The notes: generated by a model not told the origin, from the letters alone. Positions 51,754 to 61,858 are shown, counted from the first letter of the stretch. The stretch is DNA of 64,000 bases from Pseudomonas lini (GCF_030812475.1 NZ_JAUSSR010000014.1:124001-188000); one strand, 5' to 3'. Made by a program: numbers and translations.

Positions 51754-52530
51754 TTAACGCGTGATGCCGCGGGTCGAAGACTGGATGGAATCACGAAATA
51801 CCGCGACTTCCGGAAACTGCGCCGAAGGTTCGGTCAGTTCGGCGAGCGCCTGCTCGACCGTCAGGCCCTGGCGGTAAACCACCTTGTAGGCGCGACGCAA
51901 GGCGTGGATGGCGTCTTCGCTGAAACCACGACGGCGCATGCCTTCGAAGTTCATGCTCCGGGCTTCGGCCGGGTTGCCGAACACCGTGACGTACGCTGGC
52001 ACGTCCTTGCCAATGGCAGTACCCATGCCGGAAAAGCTGTGGGCGCCGATGTGGCAATACTGGTGAACCAGAGTAAAGCCGGACAGGATCGCCCAGTCCT
52101 GGACGTGCACATGGCCCGCCAGTGCAGTGTTGTTCACCAGGATGCAGTGGTTGCCGATGACGCTGTCGTGGCCAATGTGGGCGTAGGCCATGATCAGGTT
52201 GTGATCACCCAGGGTCGTTTCCGAACGGTCCTGGACCGTTCCGCGGTGAATGGTCACGCCTTCGCGGATGATGTTGTGGTCACCGATAACCAGGCGCGTC
52301 TCTTCACCTTTGTATTTCAGATCGGGCGTGTCCTCGCCTACCGAAGAAAACTGGTAGATGCGATTGTGCTTACCGATTCGGGTCGGACCTTTGAGAATCA
52401 CATGCGGCCCGATCACTGTCCCCTCGCCGATTTCCACACCTGCGCCGATGATCGACCAGGGGCCGACCTCGACGTCGTCGGCCAGGATGGCCGCCGGATC
52501 GATGATTGCGCGAGGGTCAATCAAACTCAT
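51754..52530 (-). CDS. lpxA: UDP-N-acetylglucosamine acyltransferase
   Basis: First lipid A step: transfers a hydroxyacyl chain from ACP to the 3-OH of UDP-GlcNAc. The 258 residues form a left-handed beta-helix of hexapeptide repeats (residues ~1-190) and a C-terminal helical part. The catalytic histidine is probably that in LVNNTALAGHVHVQDW. The ATG overlaps the fabZ stop by four bases. Confidence 0.98.
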   Translation of the reverse strand: MSLIDPRAIIDPAAILADDVEVGPWSIIGAGVEIGEGTVIGPHVILKGPTRIGKHNRIYQFSSVGEDTPDLKYKGEETRLVIGDHNIIREGVTIHRGTVQDRSETTLGDHNLIMAYAHIGHDSVIGNHCILVNNTALAGHVHVQDWAILSGFTLVHQYCHIGAHSFSGMGTAIGKDVPAYVTVFGNPAEARSMNFEGMRRRGFSEDAIHALRRAYKVVYRQGLTVEQALAELTEPSAQFPEVAVFRDSIQSSTRGITR

Positions 52531-52967
52531 AGTTTGCGTTCCGCGCAGATGATTTCAGCGGAGCAGACTGGCTTGCCATCGACCGAAGCCTGGCACTCGA
52601 ATTTCCAGATCTGGCGCTTGCAGCTCAGGAACTTGGCTTCCAGGATCAACTGGTCGCCCGGCAGGACCGGCTGGCGGAAGCGCAGCTTGTCGGAGCCGAC
52701 GAAGTAATAGAGGGTGCCATCGGCCGGTTTCACGTCGAGCATTTTGAAACCAAGGATCCCGGCAGCCTGAGCCATTGCTTCGATGATCAACACGCCCGGC
52801 ATGATTGGATGCGCAGGGAAGTGACCATTGAAGAAAGGTTCGTTGATGCTGACATTCTTGTAGGCGCGAATGCGCTTGCCTTCCACATCCAGATCCACGA
52901 CCCGGTCCACCAGCAGGAACGGGTAACGGTGAGGCAGGTATTCGCGAATCTCGTTGATGTCCATCAT
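52527..52967 (-). CDS. fabZ: 3-hydroxyacyl-ACP dehydratase FabZ
   Basis: Dehydrates beta-hydroxyacyl-ACP in fatty acid elongation, competing with LpxA/LpxD for the same substrates. The 146 residues contain REYLPHRYPFLLVDRV and the hot-dog-fold active site FNGHFPAHPIMPGVLIIEAMAQ with the catalytic His and Glu. The start is MMDINE at 52967, matching the family; the second ATG is three bases later. A 108-bp gap separates it from lpxD. Confidence 0.98.
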   Translation of the reverse strand: MMDINEIREYLPHRYPFLLVDRVVDLDVEGKRIRAYKNVSINEPFFNGHFPAHPIMPGVLIIEAMAQAAGILGFKMLDVKPADGTLYYFVGSDKLRFRQPVLPGDQLILEAKFLSCKRQIWKFECQASVDGKPVCSAEIICAERKL

Positions 52968-53075
52968 TTCGGGGGGAAGCCTATGTAAAGATTGGGAACG
53001 CGCGACTGACGCGCATTCCTCTAGCAAATCAAGGAGGCCGTCTAGAGGCTGTGCACACTTGATATGGAAATGGTA

Positions 53076-54131
53076 TCAGCCATCTGATGAAGCATTATCG
53101 TCAGGGGTCACTTCCCCCACCCGCTTTTCCAGCTGTCGCAGTCGCCGCGCGATGTCATCGAGTTGACGCAGGCGTGCCGCGCTCTTGCGCCACTCGGCAG
53201 CCGGCTGCATGGCCGTACCGGAAGAATAGGAACCCTTTTCGGTAATCGAATGGGTCACCATGGTCATCCCGGTGATGAAAACGTTGTCGCAGATTTCGAT
53301 ATGCCCCACCAGCCCGACGCCGCCGGCGAGCATGCAATGCTTGCCGATTTTGCTGCTGCCGGAGATCCCCACGCACGCGGCCATGGCGGTGTGATCACCA
53401 ATCTGCACGTTGTGGGCGATCTGAATCTGATTGTCGAGCTTGACGCCGTTGCCGATGACCGTATCGGCCAATGCACCGCGATCGACAGCAGTGTTCACGC
53501 CGATCTCTACATCATCGCCGACCAGCACTCCGCCGATCTGCGCGATCTTCTGCCAGACACCCTTCTCGTTGGCAAAACCGAAGCCCTCCCCACCCAGCAC
53601 GGCACCGGATTGAATCACCACCCGCTTGCCGATGCGCACGTCGTGATACAGCGTGACCCGCGGGGCCAACCACCCACCTTCACCAATCTCGCTGCGGGCG
53701 CCGATAAAGCAATGGGCGCCGACGGTCACGCCGGCGGCAATGCGGGCCGCGCTTTCGATCACGGCAAAGGCCCCGATACTCGCCGCCGGATCGACCACCG
53801 CATCCGCCGCCACGATTGCCGTCGGGTGAATCCCGGCGACCGCCTTGGGCTTGGGATCGAACAGGTGGGAAATACGGGCGTAGGCCAGGTACGGATCGGC
53901 CACCACCAGTGCATCACCGACAAAACCTTCAGCATCGGCGGCCTTCAGCAACACGGCTGCGGCCCGGCTGTCAGCCAGGTATTTGCGGTATTGAGGGTTT
54001 GCCAGAAAGCTCAACTGAGCTGGGCCAGCCTCTTGCAAAGTGGCTAGCCCAGTAATTTCCTTCTCCGCGTCGCCACTCAGGGTGGCGCCGAGGAACTCGG
54101 CCAGCTGGCCGAGTTTCATGGTCGCTGTCAT
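53076..54131 (-). CDS. lpxD: UDP-3-O-(3-hydroxyacyl)glucosamine N-acyltransferase
   Basis: Third lipid A step: N-acylates UDP-3-O-acyl-glucosamine. The 351 residues have an N-terminal uridine-binding domain (LGQLAEFLGATLSGD, LSFLANPQYRKYL) and a hexapeptide beta-helix. The catalytic His is in DNQIQIAHNVQIGDHT. A C-terminal helical extension ends in an acidic tail. It lies two bases downstream of skp. Confidence 0.98.
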   Translation of the reverse strand: MTATMKLGQLAEFLGATLSGDAEKEITGLATLQEAGPAQLSFLANPQYRKYLADSRAAAVLLKAADAEGFVGDALVVADPYLAYARISHLFDPKPKAVAGIHPTAIVAADAVVDPAASIGAFAVIESAARIAAGVTVGAHCFIGARSEIGEGGWLAPRVTLYHDVRIGKRVVIQSGAVLGGEGFGFANEKGVWQKIAQIGGVLVGDDVEIGVNTAVDRGALADTVIGNGVKLDNQIQIAHNVQIGDHTAMAACVGISGSSKIGKHCMLAGGVGLVGHIEICDNVFITGMTMVTHSITEKGSYSSGTAMQPAAEWRKSAARLRQLDDIARRLRQLEKRVGEVTPDDNASSDG

Positions 54132-54133
54132 GA

Positions 54134-54637
54134 TTACTTCAGCTGATTCATGCGCTCGATAACTTGGCGAGTGATGTCGTACTGAGGCTTGACATCAATC
54201 ACTGCGCCACGCTCGAAGACCAGGTCAAAAGCACCTTTCTTGATGACTTCTTCAACAGCGCTGTCCAGTTTCGGCTTGAGCTGCTTGAGCATTTCACGGT
54301 CGGCGACGGCTTTGGCTTCGTTCAGTTCCTTGGACTGGAACTGGAAGTCACGGGCCTTTTGCTTGAACTCGAGTTCCAGGCGTTCACGCTCGCCTTGCTG
54401 CATCTTGTCGCCGCCCGCCATCAGACGATCCTGAATGCCTTTGGCACTGCTTTCCAGGGTCTTGAGCTTGGTCAGCTGAGGGCCGAATTTTTTCTCTGCA
54501 TCCACCGCGTATTTCTTTGCTGCGTTGGATTCCAGCAGGGCCATCTGATAGTTCAGAACGGCAATTTTCATGTCGGCAAAAGCCGGACCTGCTACCAGTA
54601 CGGTCGCCAGGAGAACCAATTGAGTCAACTTACGCAC
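54134..54637 (-). CDS. skp: Periplasmic chaperone Skp/OmpH
   Basis: Trimeric chaperone that holds unfolded outer-membrane proteins in the periplasm for the Bam complex. The 167 residues have a signal peptide (RKLTQLVLLATVLVAGPAFA, cleaved after Ala21), then DMKIAVLNYQMALLESNAAK. The long helical tentacle region (EKKFGPQLTKLKTLESSAKG) is rich in Lys, Gln and Glu. Its neighbours bamA and lpxD reflect its role in outer-membrane assembly. Confidence 0.96.
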   Translation of the reverse strand: MRKLTQLVLLATVLVAGPAFADMKIAVLNYQMALLESNAAKKYAVDAEKKFGPQLTKLKTLESSAKGIQDRLMAGGDKMQQGERERLELEFKQKARDFQFQSKELNEAKAVADREMLKQLKPKLDSAVEEVIKKGAFDLVFERGAVIDVKPQYDITRQVIERMNQLK

Positions 54638-54682
54638 GATGCACTCCTACAAAATCCATTGTCGTTATCTTGGGTCAGACGC

Positions 54683-57058
54683 TTAGAACGTCTGGCCGAG
54701 GGAGAATTGGAACACTTGAGTCTCAGCGTCATCAGGTTTCTTGACCGGCATGGCCAACGCGAAACTCAGCGGACCCAGCGCGGTGACCCAGGTCACGCCG
54801 ACACCGACGGAACTGGCCATGTTGCTCAGACTGATGTCGTTGCACTTGGTATTGGACGACGAACCGTTGGCGTTGGTGGTGTCTTCACACTTCGAGTCGA
54901 AGACGTTACCCACATCCCAGAATACCGAAGTACGCAGGGAACGCTGATCCTTGACGAACGGCAGAGGGAACAGAAGCTCCACACCACCCTGGATCAGGAC
55001 GTTGCCACCAAACGGCAGCGGATCCTGGTCCGGATCGGCCAACGTACCCGGGTTCGTACCACGACTAGGCGTACTGCGCGGACCCAGGGTGCTGTCCTTG
55101 AAGCCACGAACCGAGTTGAAACCACCAGCATAGTAGTTTTCATAGAATGGCAAGCCATCGGTCGAACCGTAACCGTCGCCATAACCCAATTCGGTGTGCA
55201 GGCGCATGGTGTAGTTTTCGCTCAATGGCTGGAACACCTGGCCACGGTAATCGAGCTTGAAGAACGACAGGTCGCTGCCAGGGGTGGTGGTTTCCAGTAC
55301 CAGGCTCTGGGAACGGCCACGGGTGGCGAGTACGCCCTTGTTCAGGGTGGACTCGGACCAGCCGGCGGAGGCCTTGAAGTTCAGGTAGTTGTCGCCTTCC
55401 TTGTTCACGAAGTCGAAGATCTCGTCAACGGTGTAGACGCCGGTCTTGATCTTGTCTTGTTGCGCAGTCAGGCCGAAGGTCAGGCGCGAAGTCTCGCTGA
55501 TCGGGTAGCCGACGCTCACGCCAGCACCCAGGCTGTCCACGGCATAGCTGGCCACGTCGACGTCGAGATCGTCGTAGTCGGTGGTGCGATAGAACGCGTT
55601 GTAACCCAGGCTCACGCCATCGGCAGTCCAGTACGGGTCGACATAACCGAAGTTATAGCGGCTCTGGTATTCACTGCGGGTCAAACCGACGCTGACCTTG
55701 TTACCGGTACCCAGGAAGTTGTTCTGGGTGATCGAACCACCGAGGATCAGACCGGCGCTCTGCGCGAAACCGACGCTGGCGGTAATCGAACCGGAAGCCT
55801 GTTCTTCGACGCTGTAGTTCACATCGACCTGGTCATCGACGCCCGGCACGGCCGGCGTTTCGACGTTGACTTCCTTGAAGAAGCCCAGGCGCTCGAGGCG
55901 GGTCTTGGATTGGTCGATCAGGTAGGTCGAAGCCCAGCCGCCTTCCATCTGACGCATTTCACGGCGCAGCACTTCGTCTTCGGACTTGGTGTTGCCACGG
56001 AAGTTGATGCGGTTGACGTAGGCACGCTTGCCCGGATCGACGGCGAACGTGATGTCTACCGTGTGATCGTCATCGTGAGGCTGAGGCACGCCGTTGACGT
56101 TGGCGAAGGTGTAACCCTCGTTACCCAGGCGGCGGGTGATCAGTTCCGACGTGGTGGTCATCAGCTTGCGCGAGAACACCTGGCCTTTCTGCACCAGCAA
56201 CAGGGACTTGACCTGGTCTTCAGGGACTTTCAGGTCGCCGCTGAGCTTGACGTCGCGAACGGTGTACTTCTCGCCTTCGTTGACGTTGACGGTGATATAG
56301 ACGTGCTTCTTGTCCGGGGTGATGGACACCTGGGTCGAGGCGATATCCATGTTGATATAGCCACGGTCCAGATAATAGGAACGCAGACGCTCCAGGTCGC
56401 CGGACAGTTTTTCGCGGGCGTACTTGTCGTCGTTCTTGAAGAACGACAACCAGTTGCTGGTCTTGAGTTCGAACAGGTCGATCAGGTCTTCGTCGGCAAA
56501 AACCGTGTTGCCCACCACGTTGATGTGCTGGATAGCCGCGACGGTGCCTTCGTTGATGTTGACCTTCAGCGCAACGCGGTTACGCGGCTGCGGCACCACT
56601 TCGGTGTCGACGGAGGCCGAGTAGCGACCCTGGGCGACGTACTGGCGCTGCAGTTCGTTACGTACACCTTCAAGAGTGGCGCGCTGGAAGATCTCGCCTT
56701 CGGCCAGACCGGATTGCTTGAGGCCCTTCATCAGGTCTTCAGTGGAGATCGCCTTGTTACCTTCGATCTCGATACTGGCAACCGAAGGACGCTCGACTAC
56801 AGTAATGACCAGGACGTTGCCGTCACGGCCCAACTGGATATCCTGGAAGAAACCGGTTTTAAATAATGCACGAGTGGATTCCACCAGGCGACGATCGTCC
56901 GCCTGTTCACCGACGTTCAACGGCAAGGCACCAAAGACACTACCCGCGGAGACCCGCTGGAGGCCATTGACGCGAATATCAGAGATGGTGAAGGACTCGG
57001 CGTGAACTTCGGCGATCATCAATACGGAGAGAACCGCAGTTAGCAGCAGACGTTTCAT
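54683..57058 (-). CDS. bamA: Outer membrane protein assembly factor BamA
   Basis: Essential Omp85 protein that inserts beta-barrels into the outer membrane. The 791 residues have a signal peptide (KRLLLTAVLSVLMIAEVHAE), five POTRA domains (to about residue 420) and a 16-strand C-terminal barrel. The loop-6 VRGF motif is in FNSVRGFKDSTLGPR, and the final residue is Phe (FSLGQTF), the usual barrel signal. The ATG at 57058 is chosen at the signal peptide. Also known in P. aeruginosa as Opr86. Confidence 0.98.
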   Translation of the reverse strand: MKRLLLTAVLSVLMIAEVHAESFTISDIRVNGLQRVSAGSVFGALPLNVGEQADDRRLVESTRALFKTGFFQDIQLGRDGNVLVITVVERPSVASIEIEGNKAISTEDLMKGLKQSGLAEGEIFQRATLEGVRNELQRQYVAQGRYSASVDTEVVPQPRNRVALKVNINEGTVAAIQHINVVGNTVFADEDLIDLFELKTSNWLSFFKNDDKYAREKLSGDLERLRSYYLDRGYINMDIASTQVSITPDKKHVYITVNVNEGEKYTVRDVKLSGDLKVPEDQVKSLLLVQKGQVFSRKLMTTTSELITRRLGNEGYTFANVNGVPQPHDDDHTVDITFAVDPGKRAYVNRINFRGNTKSEDEVLRREMRQMEGGWASTYLIDQSKTRLERLGFFKEVNVETPAVPGVDDQVDVNYSVEEQASGSITASVGFAQSAGLILGGSITQNNFLGTGNKVSVGLTRSEYQSRYNFGYVDPYWTADGVSLGYNAFYRTTDYDDLDVDVASYAVDSLGAGVSVGYPISETSRLTFGLTAQQDKIKTGVYTVDEIFDFVNKEGDNYLNFKASAGWSESTLNKGVLATRGRSQSLVLETTTPGSDLSFFKLDYRGQVFQPLSENYTMRLHTELGYGDGYGSTDGLPFYENYYAGGFNSVRGFKDSTLGPRSTPSRGTNPGTLADPDQDPLPFGGNVLIQGGVELLFPLPFVKDQRSLRTSVFWDVGNVFDSKCEDTTNANGSSSNTKCNDISLSNMASSVGVGVTWVTALGPLSFALAMPVKKPDDAETQVFQFSLGQTF

Positions 57059-57132
57059 GAAGTCCTTTCTTATTCCAACTGGCAATAAACAAACTGCCGC
57101 AAAATGCGGCAGATTCGCAATTCAGCGAAGCG

Positions 57133-58485
57133 TTACAGTCGACCCAGATCATTGACCAGAGCAAGCAACATCACCCCGACCACCAAACTGATACCGATCT
57201 GTATCCCCCAACCCTGCACCCGATCCGACAAGGGGCGACCACGCACCCACTCGATCAGATAAAACAACAGATGCCCCCCATCCAGTACCGGAATAGGCAA
57301 CAAATTCAGAACACCCAGGCTAATACTCAGATAAGCAAGGAAATTCAGGAAATCAGCGACACCCGACTGGGCAGAAGCGCCCGCCACTTTAGCAATGGTT
57401 ATCGGTCCACTCAAGTTTTTTACCGAGAGCTCGCCGAACAACATTTTCTTGAGCGAATCCAGGGTCAGCACACTCATGGTCCAGGTGCGTCGAGCACCCT
57501 CCCCGATTGCTGCCACCGGACCGTAACTGACCTCCCGAATCATCTCGGGCGGCCAATCGACTGCTTTTACCCCGGCGCCCAGATAACCACTGGGTGCCTT
57601 CTTCTCGCCACGCGCCGCCAGTGTCACCGGGACGTCGAGCTGAGCAGTGTCGCGCTCGATGCGCAGGACGATTTTACTGTCGGGGCGCAGGCGGACGATA
57701 TCGACCACTTGCTGCCAGTCATCCAGAGCCTTGCCGTCCAGGGCGAGCAATCGATCACCGGTCTTCAGGCCGGCAGCCTGGGCCGGGCCTTTTGGATCGA
57801 GTTCGGCCAGCACCGGTGGCAGGGCCGGACGCCAGGGACGAATACCCAGCGAGCGAATCGGGTCCGGCTCATCGGCCCCCTTGAGCCATTTGTCCAGCAC
57901 CAGCTCCCGAGGCGACTCCGCCGTGGAGTCCTGTTCGCGCACCAGCAACTGCAGGGCACCGCTCTCGCCCAGGCGACGCACCAGCTGCAGATTGACCGCC
58001 GCCCAGCCCGAAGTGGGCTCGCCATCGATGGCAATGATTTCCTGACCGGCGCTCAGACCTGCCTTGGCGGCGATACTGCCGGACTCGACGGCACCGATGA
58101 CAGGTCGTATCTGCTCGCTGCCGAGCATGGCGACGACCCAGAAAAAAAACATCGCCAGGAAAAAGTTGGCGATCGGACCGGCCGCGACGATTGCGATGCG
58201 CTGACGGACGGATTTGCGATTGAAGGATTGCCCGACCTGATCGGCAGGTACTTCGCCCTCGCGCTCATCCAGCATTTTCACATAGCCGCCCAGGGGGATG
58301 GCGGCGACCACGAACTCAGTGCCTTGCTTGTCGTGCCAGCGCAGCAGCGGCATGCCGAAGCCCACGGAAAAACGCAGCACCTTGACCCCACAGCGACGTG
58401 CGACCCAGAAATGGCCGAACTCGTGGAAGGTGACCAGCACACCCAAGGCTATCAGGGTGCCGACAATCATATAGAGCGCGCTCAT
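57133..58485 (-). CDS. rseP: Site-2 intramembrane metalloprotease RseP (MucP)
   Basis: Inner-membrane zinc protease that cleaves anti-sigma factor MucA/RseA after the first cut, releasing the envelope-stress sigma factor AlgU. The 450 residues show the HExxH motif in VTFHEFGHFWVARR near the N-terminus, two PDZ domains (around residues 115-290) and the LNLLPIPVLDGGHLLFY motif in the C-terminal membrane region. It lies directly upstream of bamA, the standard gamma-proteobacterial order. Confidence 0.97.
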   Translation of the reverse strand: MSALYMIVGTLIALGVLVTFHEFGHFWVARRCGVKVLRFSVGFGMPLLRWHDKQGTEFVVAAIPLGGYVKMLDEREGEVPADQVGQSFNRKSVRQRIAIVAAGPIANFFLAMFFFWVVAMLGSEQIRPVIGAVESGSIAAKAGLSAGQEIIAIDGEPTSGWAAVNLQLVRRLGESGALQLLVREQDSTAESPRELVLDKWLKGADEPDPIRSLGIRPWRPALPPVLAELDPKGPAQAAGLKTGDRLLALDGKALDDWQQVVDIVRLRPDSKIVLRIERDTAQLDVPVTLAARGEKKAPSGYLGAGVKAVDWPPEMIREVSYGPVAAIGEGARRTWTMSVLTLDSLKKMLFGELSVKNLSGPITIAKVAGASAQSGVADFLNFLAYLSISLGVLNLLPIPVLDGGHLLFYLIEWVRGRPLSDRVQGWGIQIGISLVVGVMLLALVNDLGRL

Positions 58486-58538
58486 CTACTTTCTCCGCAA
58501 TCCTGTTCGTTGCTGCATGGGCCGACGTATTGCAGCAC

Positions 58539-59729
58539 TTACCGCCCGTGACGACTCAACCATTGCCCGGCCAGCACACGGGCCTTGGTGTCCGCCGTGA
58601 ACACAGCGTCGAGATCGTCCACCGCAACCACCGGCTCGAGATTCAACACTTCCTCGATGATACTCGCGATTTCCGGGTAACGAACCCGTCCGTCGAGAAA
58701 GGCCGCGACTGCCACCTCATTCGCCGCATTGAGCATGGCCGGCGCACTGTTACCCGCTTCCGCCGCCTGGCGCGCAAGGCGCAGGCAAGGGAAGCGATCT
58801 TCATCGGGCGCCTGGAAATCCAGGCGCGCGATCGCAAACAGATCCAGCGGCGGTACGCCCGAGTCGATCCGCTCTGGCCAGGCCAGCGCATTGGCGATGG
58901 GCGTGCGCATGTCCGGATTGCCCAGTTGGGCCAGCACCGAACCATCGATGTAATCGACCAACGAATGAATCACACTCTGCGGGTGAATCACCACCTCGAC
59001 CTGGGATGGTTTGGCATCGAACAGCCAGCAGGCTTCGATCAACTCGAGCCCCTTGTTCATCATGCTGGCCGAATCCACTGAAATCTTGCGCCCCATGGAC
59101 CAGTTGGGATGAGCACACGCCTGATCAGGGGTAACATGCACCAGTTCAGCCATCGGTGTCTGTCGGAACGGACCACCCGAGGCTGTAAGTAAAATCCGAC
59201 GCACACCGACGGCCCCCAGACCACGGGCAAAATCCCCTGGCATGCACTGGAAAATCGCGTTGTGCTCACTGTCGATCGGCAGCAGCACCGAACCGCTTTT
59301 ACGCACGGCCTGCATGAACAGCGCACCGGACATCACCAGCGCTTCTTTGTTGGCCAGGAGGATTTTCTTGCCGGCTTCGACCGCCGCCAGGGTCGGACGC
59401 AAGCCCGCCGCGCCGACGATAGCCGCCATCACGGCATCGACTTCAGGGTCGGCCGCCACCTGGCACAACCCCTCCTCCCCAACCAGCACGCGGGTCGACA
59501 GGCCAGCCGCATGCAAATCGTCCTGCAAGCCTCGCGCAGCGCTCGCCTCGGGCACCACGGCAAACCGCGGCGCATGACGCACGCACAGCGCCCGCAACTC
59601 GCTCAAGCGGGTGAAGCCGCTCAAGGCAAATACCTGGTAACGCTCAGGGTGACGCGCGATGACATCGAGGGTGCTCAAGCCTATCGAGCCGGTCGCGCCC
59701 AGCACGGTAATCTGCTGAGGGCGGCTCAC
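58539..59729 (-). CDS. dxr: 1-deoxy-D-xylulose 5-phosphate reductoisomerase
   Basis: Second step of the MEP isoprenoid pathway (NADPH-dependent). The 396 residues start with the nucleotide-binding ITVLGATGSIGLSTLDVI and contain LLANKEALVMSGALF and LPIDSEHNAIFQCM. LTASGGPFRQTP and MGRKISVDSASMMNKGLE follow. I chose the GTG at 59729 (read as MSRPQQ), which overlaps the cdsA stop as GTGA and matches the P. aeruginosa protein length. A longer ATG start 15 nt upstream is possible. Confidence 0.97.
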   Translation of the reverse strand: MSRPQQITVLGATGSIGLSTLDVIARHPERYQVFALSGFTRLSELRALCVRHAPRFAVVPEASAARGLQDDLHAAGLSTRVLVGEEGLCQVAADPEVDAVMAAIVGAAGLRPTLAAVEAGKKILLANKEALVMSGALFMQAVRKSGSVLLPIDSEHNAIFQCMPGDFARGLGAVGVRRILLTASGGPFRQTPMAELVHVTPDQACAHPNWSMGRKISVDSASMMNKGLELIEACWLFDAKPSQVEVVIHPQSVIHSLVDYIDGSVLAQLGNPDMRTPIANALAWPERIDSGVPPLDLFAIARLDFQAPDEDRFPCLRLARQAAEAGNSAPAMLNAANEVAVAAFLDGRVRYPEIASIIEEVLNLEPVVAVDDLDAVFTADTKARVLAGQWLSRHGR

Positions 59730-60532
59730 GATGCGGCCATCCACAGCAACACGGCAAACACTGGAATCGCCGCCGTAAGGCTGTCGATGCGATCGAGCAC
59801 ACCACCGTGACCCGGCAGCAGGTTGCTGCTGTCCTTGATCCCGGATTGACGCTTGAACATGCTTTCGGTGAGGTCACCCACCACCGAGATAAACACGATC
59901 ACCGCGGCGCAGATCAGACCGATCAGCATTTGCGCGAAACTCCAGTCGCGAACGATCCCGACGATTGCCGTGATCACCAGGCTCGCCGCCAACCCGCCAT
60001 ACACGCCTTCCCAGCTTTTGCCGGGACTGACCTGGGGGGCCAGCTTGCGCTTGCCGAACGCGCGACCGGAAAAGTAAGCACCGATATCGGCGCCCCAGAC
60101 CAGCACCATCACCGCCATGATCAGCCAGTTACCCAGGGGTTGCTGCTTGATCTGGACCAGACCTTGCCAGGCCGGCAACAGAACCAGCAGACCGATGGTC
60201 AGCTTGCAGGCGGCGCTGGCCCAATGCTGGCTGGAGCGCGGGTAGGTCAGTACCAGCCAGGTCGCAACCCCCCACCAGAGCACCGAAGCGCCCAACACCC
60301 ACGGCGCCAGCCCCGGCACGATGTACATGACAAACAACATCAACGCGACCACCACCGCATAGGCGATGCGGATCGGCTGCTCGACGAAACCCGCCAGGCG
60401 CGCCCATTCCCAGGCCCCCAGGGTCACGACCAGCCCGATGAACAGCGCAAACCCGAAGCCTTCGAGCAGGAAAAACCCGCACAACGCGATCGGTAGCAGG
60501 ATCAGTGCAGTGATGATTCGTTGTTTAAGCAT
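59726..60532 (-). CDS. cdsA: Phosphatidate cytidylyltransferase
   Basis: Makes CDP-diacylglycerol from phosphatidic acid and CTP at the inner membrane. The 268 residues are highly hydrophobic with about eight helices. The signature SMFKRQSGIKDSSNLLPGHG, continuing into GVLDRIDSL, lies near the C-terminus. Its ATG shares one base with the uppS stop (TAATG), and its stop overlaps the dxr start. Confidence 0.97.
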   Translation of the reverse strand: MLKQRIITALILLPIALCGFFLLEGFGFALFIGLVVTLGAWEWARLAGFVEQPIRIAYAVVVALMLFVMYIVPGLAPWVLGASVLWWGVATWLVLTYPRSSQHWASAACKLTIGLLVLLPAWQGLVQIKQQPLGNWLIMAVMVLVWGADIGAYFSGRAFGKRKLAPQVSPGKSWEGVYGGLAASLVITAIVGIVRDWSFAQMLIGLICAAVIVFISVVGDLTESMFKRQSGIKDSSNLLPGHGGVLDRIDSLTAAIPVFAVLLWMAAS

Positions 60533-61287
60533 TAAACCCGGGCTCCAGACTCGACCTGCTCGCTCGTTTTACCGAAGCGGCGCTGGCGAGAAGCGTAATC
60601 GGCCAGCGCGTTACGCATGGCATCGTGTTTGAAGTCCGGCCAGAACAGGTCGGAAAAGTACAACTCGGCGTAAGCCAGCTGCCACAGCAGGAAGTTACTG
60701 ATGCGATGTTCGCCACCGGTACGGATACACAAGTCCGGCAACGGCTGGTCGCCGGTGACCAGGCAGGTTTGCAGCAGTTGCGGGGTGATATCTTCCGGAC
60801 GCAGATGCCCGGCCTGAACTTCCCGTGCCAGACGCTGCGCGGCTTGCGCGATATCCCACTGACCGCCGTAGTTGGCGGCGATCTGCAGGATCATGCGATT
60901 GGCCCCCACCGTCATGGCCTCGGCCTCACGCATGGCAGCCTGCAGCTCCGGATGAAAGCGAGAACGGTCGCCAATGATGCGCAAACTGATGTTGTTCTCG
61001 TTCAGGCGCTTGGCTTCACGTCGCAGCGCCCGGAAGAACAGATCCATCAAGGCGCTGACTTCGGCTGCCGGACGCTGCCAGTTCTCACTGGAGAAAGCGA
61101 ACAGCGTCAGCACCTCGACCTTGGCCTCGGCGCACACCTCGATCACTGCCCGAACGGCGTCCACACCCGCTTTATGCCCGGCGACACCCGGCATAAAGCG
61201 TTTTTTCGCCCAACGATTATTACCATCCATGATGATCGCGACATGGCGCGGCACCGCGGTCGGCGCACTCTGCTTGATCTTATCCAT
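60532..61287 (-). CDS. uppS: Undecaprenyl diphosphate synthase
   Basis: Cis-prenyltransferase that makes the C55 carrier lipid for peptidoglycan and O-antigen. The 251 residues show HVAIIMDGNNRWAKKRF with the catalytic Asp21, GHKAGVDAVRAV, and LTLFAFSSENWQRP. LCIRTGGEHRISNFLLWQ and the FWPDFKHD segment follow. It is coupled to cdsA by a one-base overlap. Also called ispU. Confidence 0.98.
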   Translation of the reverse strand: MDKIKQSAPTAVPRHVAIIMDGNNRWAKKRFMPGVAGHKAGVDAVRAVIEVCAEAKVEVLTLFAFSSENWQRPAAEVSALMDLFFRALRREAKRLNENNISLRIIGDRSRFHPELQAAMREAEAMTVGANRMILQIAANYGGQWDIAQAAQRLAREVQAGHLRPEDITPQLLQTCLVTGDQPLPDLCIRTGGEHRISNFLLWQLAYAELYFSDLFWPDFKHDAMRNALADYASRQRRFGKTSEQVESGARV

Positions 61288-61300
61288 GACAACGCGACCC

Positions 61301-61858
61301 TTATACGGCCATCAGGTCTTTTTCTTTCTGCGCCAGATTCGCGTCGATTTCAGCCACGTACTTTTTGGTCAGATCATCGATCTCGCCAGTGGCACGACGC
61401 TCCTCGTCTTCGCTGATTTCCTTCTCCTTGACCAGATCCTTGAGCTGGCTATTCGCATCACGGCGGATGTTGCGCACCGCAACACGAGCGTCTTCAGCAA
61501 CATCGCGCGCCTGCTTGGTGAAGCCCTTACGGGTTTCTTCGGTCAGGGCCGGCATGGAAATCAGCAGCAACTCACCCAGGTTGGTCGGGTTGAGGTTCAG
61601 GCCTGCGCTGCCGATGGCTTTATCGACAGCACCCAGCATATTGCGCTCAAAGGCAACCACTTGCAGGGTACGGGCGTCCTTGACGGTGATGTTCGCGACC
61701 TGCTTGATCGGCGTATCGGAACCGTAATACGGCACCATCACGCCTTCAAGAATGCTCGGATGCGCCTGGCCGGTACGAATACGGCCGAAGTTGTGCGCCA
61801 GCGATTCCACGGATTTTTTCATGCGCTCTTGAGCGTCTTTCTTGATTTCGTTGATCAT
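61301..61858 (-). CDS. frr: Ribosome recycling factor
   Basis: Splits post-termination ribosomes together with EF-G. The 185 residues match RRF: the three-helix domain I segments and the LLISMPALTEETRKGFTKQA motif, plus RVAVRNIRRDANSQLKDL. It overlaps pyrH by four bases (ATGA). Confidence 0.98.
   Translation of the reverse strand: MINEIKKDAQERMKKSVESLAHNFGRIRTGQAHPSILEGVMVPYYGSDTPIKQVANITVKDARTLQVVAFERNMLGAVDKAIGSAGLNLNPTNLGELLLISMPALTEETRKGFTKQARDVAEDARVAVRNIRRDANSQLKDLVKEKEISEDEERRATGEIDDLTKKYVAEIDANLAQKEKDLMAV

Noticed and set aside
54164..56866. Plus-strand open frame of 900 codons opposite skp and bamA
   Set aside because: It spans two real minus-strand genes and their spacer and has no recognisable domain; a codon-bias shadow.
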